Assembly (NCBI GenBank): GCA_016873995.1
Contig: VGVR01000009.1
Span: forward strand, 1-64,000
Reading direction: 5' to 3'
Origin: Gemmatimonadota bacterium
GTDB taxonomy: Bacteria > Gemmatimonadota > Gemmatimonadetes > Longimicrobiales > Gaopeijiaceae
DNA: 64,000 nucleotides
Part shown: positions 56,994-64,000 of the stretch, piece after piece
Layout: the number at the start of each line of letters is the position of its first letter
How positions within the stretch are numbered: the stretch's first letter is position 1
Position numbers and translations under genes: made by a program
Notes under the pieces: generated by a model
Database searches by the model: none
Told to the model about the DNA's origin: nothing
Seen by the model: only the letters and a program-made list of their open reading frames with translations

Positions 56994-58127
56994 TTACCGC
57001 GAAGCCCTGCAGCTCACCGCGATCGTGCTCCAGTCGGCGTCCAACGCGATCGGCGTCGAGGGCGCGGAAGCTTCGCTCGCCAGCTCGGACAGCGCCGCCC
57101 GGCGGTCCTCCGTGGCAGGGTGCGTCGAGAAGTAGGTGAGTGCTGGAGAGGTCGAGCCGACTTCGGCTTCCAGGGTCTCGAAGAAGGTGATCATGCCCGC
57201 GGTGTCGATCCCGGCTGCGAGCAGAAGGCCCATGCCCTCGCGGTCGGCCTCGGACTCGTCGCGGCGGGCGTAGCGGAGCGCGCCCATCGTACCGGCCATG
57301 GCCGCGGCCCCGCCGGCGCTCCCGCCCAGGACGGAGATGGCCGCCTGGAGCGGCAGGGCGCGCGCGAGCGCCCGGGTGCCGTGGCGGAGCTGCACGTGCT
57401 GCATCTCGTGCGCGAGCACTCCCGCCAGCTCTTCGGGGGTCGCGCTGTTCTCGAGCAATCCGCGCATGACCAGGATGCGACCGCCGGGCGCGGCGAACGC
57501 GTTCACGAGCGTGTCGTCCACGACGCTGACACGGAACTCGTAGGGTGAGGCGGGCAGCGACGCCGCGAGCCGGCTCACGATCCCCTCCACCGCACTCACT
57601 ACCGCAGGATCGTCGCACACTGCGTCCGCCGGCGCGAGCTCGTCGGCCACCGCGTTGCCGAGGTCGACCTCCCATGCCACGGGCACCCTCAACGCGAGCA
57701 GCCCGCCGATCGCGGGGAGGACCCAGAAGTAGGACGCGAGCACGGCGGCGATCGTCCCCGCGATCCAGTAGGGGGCACGCGACGGGTGTGCCGAGCGCGC
57801 ATAGGGAGCTGTTCCGTCTTCAGCCCGCGCCGCTGATGGCTGACGCGCCGACCGCGACAACGCAGCCCCCGGCGCCAGCCGCCGCACGGAGTCCAAGAAC
57901 GCGCGATCCTCGATGAGGAGGGCCTCGCCGGTTCCCGGGAGCTCGATCCGCACGGTCTCACCCGCCTGGAGCCCCTGGGTGAGGCGGACGTCCGCATACC
58001 CCCAACGTGTATCCAGTCCCTCGGGATGATGGAGGCGGAGGTACTCGCGCTCGATCGTCACCGTGACGGGCGTGCCCTCGGGCGTCCGCTCGCCGAGATG
58101 GAGGCCGGTCCAGGTTTCGCGGGTCAT
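56994..58127 (-). CDS. M48-family metalloprotease with N-terminal domain
   Basis: 377 residues. An N-terminal soluble domain of about 120 residues precedes a membrane helix (residues about 120-145, PYWIAGTIAAVLASYFW). The protease domain has LAHEMQHVQLRHG with the HExxH zinc motif, and ARRDESEADREG, whose Glu is the third ligand. M48 proteases degrade membrane or periplasmic proteins. The start ATG overlaps the stop of a tiny upstream gene (CCATGA), so translation may be coupled. Confidence 0.9.
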   Translation of the reverse strand: MTRETWTGLHLGERTPEGTPVTVTIEREYLRLHHPEGLDTRWGYADVRLTQGLQAGETVRIELPGTGEALLIEDRAFLDSVRRLAPGAALSRSARQPSAARAEDGTAPYARSAHPSRAPYWIAGTIAAVLASYFWVLPAIGGLLALRVPVAWEVDLGNAVADELAPADAVCDDPAVVSAVEGIVSRLAASLPASPYEFRVSVVDDTLVNAFAAPGGRILVMRGLLENSATPEELAGVLAHEMQHVQLRHGTRALARALPLQAAISVLGGSAGGAAAMAGTMGALRYARRDESEADREGMGLLLAAGIDTAGMITFFETLEAEVGSTSPALTYFSTHPATEDRRAALSELASEASAPSTPIALDADWSTIAVSCRASR

Positions 58128-58267
58128 GGGTTCGAGAACGGATTCGAGACCTTCACGCCGGCCAGGTGGTCGCGCACCACCGCGGAGACCGATGTATCCA
58201 GCTTCGCCGCGCGGACTCGCGCCATCCGGTACACGCCATCGTCCACGGAAACTGCGCTAATCTCCAT
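58124..58267 (-). CDS. Short antitoxin-like (ribbon-helix-helix) ORF coupled to the M48 gene
   Basis: 47 residues: MEISAVSVDDGVYRMARVR, then AAKLDTSVSAVVRDHLAG. It matches the N-terminal ribbon-helix-helix half of VapB-type antitoxins (D-x-x-V/T-Y-R-x-A-R, DTSVSALVRDxL). The toxin-binding half is missing, and no PIN gene follows; instead the stop overlaps the M48 protease start. It may be a degraded antitoxin or a small regulator of the protease. Confidence 0.55.
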   Translation of the reverse strand: MEISAVSVDDGVYRMARVRAAKLDTSVSAVVRDHLAGVKVSNPFSNP

Positions 58268-58431
58268 TCGCACAGTGTCGCAGGCGCTGTTCGGTTCATC
58301 AAGGCCGCAGAGCGGCGGATTCCATCACGAACGCAGAACCGGTCGGCTCCCTCCGCCACCTCCCGTTGCCCCACCGCCCCCCCGACGGCATCCTACGCCC
58401 CACACCCAACACCCGACCGGAGGTCCTGGTC

Positions 58432-60051
58432 ATGCGCTCCGCACCCTCCCTGCTCGGCGCCGCCGTACTCGCCGCTACGTTCCCGACCGCACTCGTCGCT
58501 CAAGGAGCCGACCCTCGCCTCGAGCGGATGAAGACCGAGGCCCTGGAGATGGTGGCCCAGCGGGCCGACATGGTGCAGGAGATGGTCGACATGCTCTTCT
58601 CCTTCGGCGAGCTGGGCATGCAGGAGTTCGAGACGCAGCGCTACCTGACCGAAATCCTCCGCGACAACGGCTTCGACATCGAGCTGGGTGTGGCGGGTAT
58701 GCCCAGCGCCTGGACGGCTCGGTGGTCGAACGGGTCGGGTCGGCCCGTCATCGCGCTCGGGTCGGACGTGGATGGCATCCCGCAATCGAGCCAGAAGCCC
58801 GGTGTGGCGTACCGCGATCCGATCCTCGCCCGGGAGGCGCCGGGGCACGGGGAGGGACACAACTCGGGCCAGGTGGTGAACATCGTCGCGGCGCTCGCGG
58901 TGAAAGCGATCATGGAGCGCGACGACATCGACGGAACGCTGCTGATGTGGCCAGGAATCGCGGAGGAGCAGCTGGCAGGGAAGGCGTTCCTGGTGCGCGA
59001 TGGTGTGTTCGAGGGCGTGGACGTGAACCTCTTCACGCACGTGGGATCCAACTTGGGAGTGTCGTGGGGCCAATCCGGCAATAACGCCCTCGTATCAGCG
59101 CTCTTCCGCTTCAGCGGCGAGACCGCACACTCGGCGGGGGCGCCCTGGCGGGGCCGCTCCGCGCTGGACGCGGTGATGCTCATGGCTCAGGCCTGGGAGT
59201 TCAAGCGCGAGCACCTGCGGCCCTCGGAGCGCTCGCACTACGTGATCTTGGATGGCGGCGATCAACCGAACGTAGTGCCGCAGACCGCGACGATCTGGTA
59301 CTACTTCCGTGACGTCGACTACGATCGGACCATGGCGATGTACGACGCGGCGAAACTGATGGCCCAGGGCGCGGCGCTCATGACTGGAACCGAGGTCGAC
59401 ACCATTCAGACGATCGGGTCCGCATGGAGCGCGCACTACAATCTCCCCGTCGCCGAAGCGACGCAGCGGAACATCGAGCGTGTGGGCCTCCCGGAGTGGA
59501 GTGAGGATGATGTCCGCTTCGCAAAGGCCTTCCAGAGGGAGCTCGGCGTGGAGGAAGAAGGGTTGGCCACCGAGGTCAACCAACTCCGCGGACCCGTCGA
59601 CCTGTCGCGCTCCCTGGGTGGCGGCTCCGACGACATCGGTGACGTGGCCTGGAACATGCCGACCGTGCGGCTCAGCTATCCGGCCAACATGCCCGGAGGC
59701 CCGGGCCACAACTGGGCGGAGGGGATCGCGTCGGCCACCCCCGTGGCCCACAAGGGCACGCTCGCGGGGGCCAAGGTCCAGGCGCTCACGCTGCTCGACC
59801 TCTTCCTGGACGGCGTCACCGTGGACGCGGCCTGGACGTACTTCAACGACGAGCAGAGCCAGGCAGGCAAGTACATCCCGTTCATCAGTCCGACCGACGA
59901 GCCCGCGACGTTCCTGAACCGGGAGATCATGGGCGAGTGGCGTGAACAGATGCGGCCGTACTACTACGACCCGTCGCGCTACGACACCTACCTGGACCAG
60001 CTCGGCATCACCTATCCGACGGTGAGGCGTACGCCGGTCAGCCAGGAGTAG
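58432..60051 (+). CDS. Exported M20-family amidohydrolase/carboxypeptidase
   Basis: 539 residues with a signal peptide (LLGAAVLAATFPTALVAQ). The AbgB-like M20 fold has ALGSDVDGIPQ (metal Asp), GHGEGHNSGQVVN (His ligand; family usually GHxCGHN), MWPGIAEEQLAG (Glu pair), and HVGSNLGVSWG, then the dimerisation domain and a C-terminal HKGTLAGAKVQALT with the last His. It likely releases amino acids from N-acyl or peptide conjugates outside the cytoplasm. CGGAGG precedes the ATG. It is divergent from the antitoxin-like/M48 pair. Confidence 0.87.
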   Translation: MRSAPSLLGAAVLAATFPTALVAQGADPRLERMKTEALEMVAQRADMVQEMVDMLFSFGELGMQEFETQRYLTEILRDNGFDIELGVAGMPSAWTARWSNGSGRPVIALGSDVDGIPQSSQKPGVAYRDPILAREAPGHGEGHNSGQVVNIVAALAVKAIMERDDIDGTLLMWPGIAEEQLAGKAFLVRDGVFEGVDVNLFTHVGSNLGVSWGQSGNNALVSALFRFSGETAHSAGAPWRGRSALDAVMLMAQAWEFKREHLRPSERSHYVILDGGDQPNVVPQTATIWYYFRDVDYDRTMAMYDAAKLMAQGAALMTGTEVDTIQTIGSAWSAHYNLPVAEATQRNIERVGLPEWSEDDVRFAKAFQRELGVEEEGLATEVNQLRGPVDLSRSLGGGSDDIGDVAWNMPTVRLSYPANMPGGPGHNWAEGIASATPVAHKGTLAGAKVQALTLLDLFLDGVTVDAAWTYFNDEQSQAGKYIPFISPTDEPATFLNREIMGEWREQMRPYYYDPSRYDTYLDQLGITYPTVRRTPVSQE

Positions 60052-60140
60052 GGCCGATCGCGCCCAACGTCGCGGCCGCGGGCAGCCAGACTGGCCTCAT
60101 GCTCATCGACCTCGCAGCCCGCTGACGAGAGACGGAGGTG

Positions 60141-60803
60141 ATGGACGAGCCGTGGCTCGACCCGGCTCGCCACCGGCGCGCGTTGGCGGCTCTGGCGCGC
60201 GTGAACCGCGTATCGCTCACCGCCGGGCGGGTATGGCGCGAGGTGCGCGCCCTCGAGCGTGCGGGCGTCCGGCCGTTGCGCGTGCTCGATGTCGCGTGCG
60301 GTGGTGGAGACGTACTCGCCGACGTGGCTCGTCGCGCACGCGGCCGCGGAGTCGACGTCGAGCTGACCGGGTGCGACGTGAGCGCGTTGGCCCTCGCGCA
60401 TGCGCGCGAGCGACTCGACGGGGTGCCTCATGTGCGCTTCGAGGCGACCGATGTGCTCGGCTCTGCGCTCCCGGGCCGCTTCGACCTCGTATGCTGCTCG
60501 CTCTTTCTCCATCATCTCGAGCGCGTGGACGCCGTGGCTCTGCTCCGGAAGATGGCGGACGCCACCGACCACACGCTCCTCGTCCAGGACCTGAAGCGCT
60601 CGCGCCTCGGCTACGCGCTCGCCTGGGGTGCGCTGCGTGTGCTCACCACCTCGGACGTGGCCCGCACCGACGGGCCGATCTCCGTGCGCGCGGCGTTCAC
60701 TCTGGAGGAGGGGCGCGGGCTCGCCGTCGAAGCCGGACTCGATGACGCGGAGGTGCGCCCGTGCTGGCCGGAGCGGTTCACACTGAGGTGGGTGAGACGA
60801 TGA
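60141..60803 (+). CDS. Class I SAM methyltransferase of the type III PKS operon
   Basis: 220 residues. The SAM-binding motif LRVLDVACGGGDVLADVA is near residue 50, then VELTGCDVSALALAHARERL (acidic loop) and LVCCSLFLHHLERVDAVALLRKM, a UbiE-like small-molecule methyltransferase pattern. GGAGG sits at 60134-60138; ATG 60141 and GTG 60138 are both possible starts. It is the first gene of an operon with a flavoprotein and a type III PKS (4-bp overlaps), so it probably O- or C-methylates the polyketide product (inference). Confidence 0.85.
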   Translation: MDEPWLDPARHRRALAALARVNRVSLTAGRVWREVRALERAGVRPLRVLDVACGGGDVLADVARRARGRGVDVELTGCDVSALALAHARERLDGVPHVRFEATDVLGSALPGRFDLVCCSLFLHHLERVDAVALLRKMADATDHTLLVQDLKRSRLGYALAWGALRVLTTSDVARTDGPISVRAAFTLEEGRGLAVEAGLDDAEVRPCWPERFTLRWVRR

Positions 60804-62026
60804 CGGATTTCGACGCCGTGGTAGTCGGCGCAGGTCCCGCAGGGGGTGCGGCCGCGACCGAGCTCGCCCGGAGCGGCGCGTCCGTGCTCCTCCTCGATCG
60901 CGCACGGTTCCCGCGCTGGAAGGTCTGCGGCGCGTGCCTGAGTCCCGGCGCGCTGTCGGCACTCGGGGCCCTCGGGGTCGACGCGGGGACCTCCGGCTCC
61001 GGCGCGCGGTCGGCCCTCGGGGTCGACGCAGGGACCTCTGGCTCCGGCGCGCGGTCGGCCCTCGAGATCGACGCGGGGACCTCTGGCCCCGGCGCCGTCG
61101 GGTTGTCCCACCTCACGCTCGCGTCTAGGGCGGGTAGGGTGCGGGTGACGCTCACGGGCTCGGCGGCCGTCTCGCGGGCGACGCTCGACCACGCGCTGGC
61201 GCGGTCGGCCGTGGGTGCGGGCGCCACGTTCTGGACGGGCGCGCGCGCTGTGCTCGGTCGCGTCGATGGCGACGTCCGACGACTCCGCGTCGAGCGAAGC
61301 GGGTGCTCCTTCGAGCTCGCCACCCGTGTCGTCATCGACGCTACCGGCCTGGGGCGGGGACTCGCCGAGGACGCGGGCCCGGTGAGCGCCGCGGCCCCCG
61401 GGTCCCGGGTGGGAATCGGGAATGAGATCGCCGACAGCGCGTATCCCGTCGAGCCGGGCGAGGTGCGCATGGTCATCGGGCGGAGCGGGTACGTCGGGCT
61501 GGTGCGCCTCGCGTCCGGGCAGCTCAACGTGGCCGCTGCCGTAGACCCGCGAGCGCTCTCGACGCAGACGCCCCACGAGCTCGTAGGCACCATCCTGGCC
61601 GAGGCCAGCATGCCTCCGCTTCCCGTCGACGCCAGCCACAGCTGGCGAGGGACGCCCCCGCTGACGCGTCGCGCCGGCGCGGTCGGTGCGGAGCGACTCC
61701 TGCGCGTCGGAGACGCGGCGGGGTACGTCGAGCCGTTCACGGGCGAAGGTATCGGCTGGGCACTCGCGGACGGGCGAGCGGCAGCCACGTTGGCGACCCG
61801 CGCGCTCGAGGTTTGGCACGGCGAGTGCCTGGAGGAGTGGCGGCGGTACCGCCGGGAGCGCAGACGAAGCGCCGAGCGACTCTGCCGTGCAGTGGCGTGG
61901 GCGCTCCGCTGGCCCTCGATGGTGGACGCTGCGGTGCTGTCATTGCGCGCGGCGCCGGTCCTCGCGGCGCCGTTCGTGCGCCGCGCGGCGCACGCTCCCG
62001 AGCTCTTCCGGCACGCTGCCGCATGA
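60800..62026 (+). CDS. FAD-dependent oxidoreductase, geranylgeranyl-reductase/halogenase-like
   Basis: 408 residues. The dinucleotide motif VVVGAGPAGGAAA is at residues 7-19, followed by the family's RARFPRWKVCGACLSPGAL. The C-terminal GDAAGYVEPFTGEGIGWAL is the FAD ribityl-binding DG motif. Residues 57-101 are a threefold 15-residue repeat (GVDAGTSGSGARS-type) not found in most relatives. It overlaps the methyltransferase and PKS genes by 4 bp each. A tailoring role on the polyketide, oxidation or reduction, is inferred. Confidence 0.88.
   Translation: MTDFDAVVVGAGPAGGAAATELARSGASVLLLDRARFPRWKVCGACLSPGALSALGALGVDAGTSGSGARSALGVDAGTSGSGARSALEIDAGTSGPGAVGLSHLTLASRAGRVRVTLTGSAAVSRATLDHALARSAVGAGATFWTGARAVLGRVDGDVRRLRVERSGCSFELATRVVIDATGLGRGLAEDAGPVSAAAPGSRVGIGNEIADSAYPVEPGEVRMVIGRSGYVGLVRLASGQLNVAAAVDPRALSTQTPHELVGTILAEASMPPLPVDASHSWRGTPPLTRRAGAVGAERLLRVGDAAGYVEPFTGEGIGWALADGRAAATLATRALEVWHGECLEEWRRYRRERRRSAERLCRAVAWALRWPSMVDAAVLSLRAAPVLAAPFVRRAAHAPELFRHAAA
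60968..61102 (+). repeat. Three in-frame 45-bp tandem repeats in the flavoprotein gene
   Basis: Units at 60968-61012, 61013-61057 and 61058-61102 encode ALGVDAGTSGSGARS, the same, and ALEIDAGTSGPGAVG. The first two are nearly identical in DNA; the third has drifted. The Gly/Ser-rich insert probably forms a surface loop after the FAD-binding N-terminus. No frameshift results. Confidence 0.9.
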
Positions 62027-63114
62027 CCCTTTCGATCGCCGGGCTCGGAACGGCCGTGCCGGAGCACTCGATCACCCAAGAGGAGGCGGTAGAGCTGCAC
62101 GCCACTCTCTGCGAGATCGACCCCGATCGACGACGGACCCTGCACGCACTGTATCGGCGTTCGGGCGTGCTCCGTCGACACAGCGCGCTGCTCGAGCGAT
62201 CTACAGGCCCGCTGCTCGAGCGGCAAGCGTTCTTTCCGCCGGCTCGCGACGACCGGGACCCCGGGCCGTCCACGTCGGCGCATATGGAGCAGTACGAGGT
62301 CCACGCACCCGCCCTTGCCGCGCGAGCATCGTCGGCCGCGCTGCGCGCCGCCGGGACTCGACCCGACGAAGTGACGCACGTCGTCACCGTCTCGTGCACG
62401 GGTTTCATGGCGCCCGGCGTGGATGCTCGCTTGATCGACGCCCTCGGGCTGCCCGCCACCGCGCAGCGTACGCACGTGGGGTTCATGGGGTGTTACGGCG
62501 CACTGAACGGACTGCGTGTCGCGGACTCGGTCGTTCACACGGACTCGGAAGCCACCGTGCTCGTGTGCTCCGTAGAGTTGTCCACGCTGCACTTCGCCTA
62601 CGGATGGAATCCGGAGATGATGGTGCCCAACGCGCTCTTCGCCGACGGGGCGGCAGCGCTCGTGGGGCGAACGTCCGCGCGCAACCCCACTGCATGGAGG
62701 CTCGCGTCTTCCGCGACGCTGCTCATGGCCGACACCGCCGGCGACATGTCCTGGCGCATCGGCAACCACGGCTTCCGCATGACGCTCTCGGCCCGCGTCC
62801 CAAGCCTGATCGAAGCGCGTCTCGGGGAATGGCTCCGGGCCTGGCTCTGCGACAACCAGCTGTCGGTGGCGGAAATAGGCTCGTGGGCCATCCATCCGGG
62901 GGGGCCCCGCATCCTGGGCGCGGTCGAGCGGGCGCTCGGGCTCGACCCGACGCGAACGCGGGTCTCCCGCGAGGTGTTGGCCGGTTTCGGCAACATGTCG
63001 TCCGCAACGGTGTTCTTCACTCTGGATCGCCTGCGCGCCGAGGGTGCTCCGGGTCCCTGCGTGGCACTCGCGCTGGGCCCGGGCCTCGTCGCCGAGGCCG
63101 CGCTGTTCGCCTGA
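62023..63114 (+). CDS. Type III polyketide synthase (chalcone/stilbene synthase superfamily)
   Basis: 363 residues, normal length. The thiolase-fold catalytic triad is Cys157 (GFMGCYGALNG), His291 (WAIHPGGPRIL) and Asn324 (GFGNMSSATV). SCTGFMAPGVD and GWNPEMMVPNALFADGAAA are also family signatures. It extends an acyl-CoA starter with malonyl-CoA and cyclises it, giving pyrones, resorcinols or chalcone-like products; the starter cannot be read from sequence. It is the last gene of the methyltransferase-flavoprotein-PKS operon, with 4-bp overlaps. Confidence 0.94.
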   Translation: MTLSIAGLGTAVPEHSITQEEAVELHATLCEIDPDRRRTLHALYRRSGVLRRHSALLERSTGPLLERQAFFPPARDDRDPGPSTSAHMEQYEVHAPALAARASSAALRAAGTRPDEVTHVVTVSCTGFMAPGVDARLIDALGLPATAQRTHVGFMGCYGALNGLRVADSVVHTDSEATVLVCSVELSTLHFAYGWNPEMMVPNALFADGAAALVGRTSARNPTAWRLASSATLLMADTAGDMSWRIGNHGFRMTLSARVPSLIEARLGEWLRAWLCDNQLSVAEIGSWAIHPGGPRILGAVERALGLDPTRTRVSREVLAGFGNMSSATVFFTLDRLRAEGAPGPCVALALGPGLVAEAALFA

Positions 63115-63134
63115 CTTCCCGAAGACGCATCGCC

Positions 63135-64000
63135 ATGTCTCATCGCATTCGGCCACGCCCACGAGCCGGCCTCGTTGCGCTGCTGGCGACGCTAGCGGCC
63201 CCGGTGCCGAGCGCGGCGCAGGCAGTCGACGTGGTGGAGCTCACCGTCGCCGACGTGCAGGCGGGGTACGCCTCCGGGCGCTTCACCGCCGTGCAGTTGA
63301 CACAGGCGTTCCTGGAGCGCATCGCAGCCTACGAGGATCGTTACAACGCGTTCATCTCGCTTGCCCCAGACGCGTTGGCGGTGGCTGCCGCGCTCGATGC
63401 CGAGTACGCCCGCTCCGGTCCCCGAGGACCGATGCACGGTGTCCCGATCGTGATCAAGGACAACATGGACGTAGCTGGGCTCGTGACCACGGCGGGGTGG
63501 GAGGGTTTCAGCGCGGCGACCGGCGGCATCGACATGGTGCCGAGCGACGACGCCCAGGCCGTGGCTAGGATGCGGGCGGCGGGGGCGATCATCCTCGGCA
63601 AGACCAACCTCCCCGACTTCGCACTCGACGGCACGCGCACACGCAGCAGCGTCGCGGGTGAGACGCTCAACCCCTACCACGTCGGCAAAGTGCCGGGCGG
63701 GTCGAGCGGAGGCACAGCGACCGCCGTGAACGCCAGCTTCGCGGTGCTCGGCGTGGGGACCGAGACGGGCGGATCGATCCAGAACCCCGCGTCCGCTCAA
63801 GCGCTCGTCGGCGTGAAGCCCACGCACGGACTCGTGTCGCTCGAAGGTGTCGTGCCCGTGAACGCGAGTTACCTGGACGTGGTCGGGCCGCTCGCCCGGA
63901 GCGTCCGCGACGCCGCGATCGCGCTCGACGTGCTCACGGAAGGTCCCGGTCGGACTGCCGCTGCGACCTCGAATGTCCCTCTTGGAGGGTACGCCCAGGG
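63135..64000 (+). CDS. Exported amidase-signature enzyme (3' end outside window)
   Basis: An ATG at 63135 starts a signal peptide ([17 protein letters not shown]) and the frame stays open to the window edge (288 codons so far). The Ser-cisSer-Lys triad is visible: Lys in [12 protein letters not shown], Ser in [12 protein letters not shown] and the nucleophile Ser in [13 protein letters not shown]. These enzymes hydrolyse amides; exported members act on peptides or acylated amines. Family length is about 480-560 residues, so about 200 are missing. It follows the PKS gene by 20 bp. Confidence 0.92.
   Translation, partial: MSHRIRPRPRAGLVALLATLAAPVPSAAQAVDVVELTVADVQAGYASGRFTAVQLTQAFLERIAAYEDRYNAFISLAPDALAVAAALDAEYARSGPRGPMHGVPIVIKDNMDVAGLVTTAGWEGFSAATGGIDMVPSDDAQAVARMRAAGAIILGKTNLPDFALDGTRTRSSVAGETLNPYHVGKVPGGSSGGTATAVNASFAVLGVGTETGGSIQNPASAQALVGVKPTHGLVSLEGVVPVNASYLDVVGPLARSVRDAAIALDVLTEGPGRTAAATSNVPLGGYAQ

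Overview
The window is about 64 kb of GC-rich bacterial chromosome. Genes are dense and short operons often overlap by 4 bp (ATGA/GTGA). The gene mix is ECF sigma/zinc-finger anti-sigma pairs, many exported peptidases (M28, M16 pair, S46, M48, M20, amidase), a DUF1592/DUF1552 pair, NHL-propeller lipoproteins and a mycobacterial Sdh1-like succinate dehydrogenase anchor. This mix suggests Gemmatimonadota or a neighbouring phylum with a peptide-scavenging lifestyle. That placement is inference: no rRNA, tRNA or CRISPR array was seen.

Layout. 1-8 kb: anti-sigma tail, M28 peptidase, STAS protein, SRAP remnant, NHL propeller, DinB protein, a leaderless FitAB/VapBC-type toxin-antitoxin operon, an aminotransferase and a Uma2 nuclease. 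8-20 kb: gpmI, a TPR protein, an active/inactive M16 pair, an ECF sigma/anti-sigma pair ended by a 166-bp palindromic element, holA, a SPOR protein and mutS. 20-30 kb: TonB-like lipoprotein, cystathionine beta-synthase-type enzyme, ddl, rhomboid, S46 peptidase, DUF6159 protein, EF-G paralogue with proC. 30-43 kb: lipid A deacylase-like protein, the sdhCAB operon, an alpha/beta hydrolase, a cupin, and a DUF1592-DUF1552-ankyrin export operon facing an NHL lipoprotein.

43-58 kb: an FmdB zinc ribbon that starts at ATA, a response regulator interrupted in a G-run, an RlmI-like methyltransferase, a TPP riboswitch with thiC, a junction of two truncated genes, a threonine-to-glycine operon (tdh-kbl) coupled to an atypical Nramp transporter, DUF4159 and VOC proteins, a nonsense-broken Uma2 gene, and an M48 protease coupled to an antitoxin-like peptide. 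58-64 kb: M20 amidohydrolase, a tight three-gene type III polyketide operon (methyltransferase, flavoprotein, chalcone-synthase-like PKS) and an amidase cut by the window edge.

The most notable observations are the type III PKS operon, the threonine operon with an Nramp protein lacking the canonical metal ligands, the palindromic element supplying the anti-sigma stop codon, the ATA-start FmdB gene, the possible -1 frameshift in the response regulator, the leaderless toxin-antitoxin promoter, and an EF-G paralogue lacking the NKxD motif.
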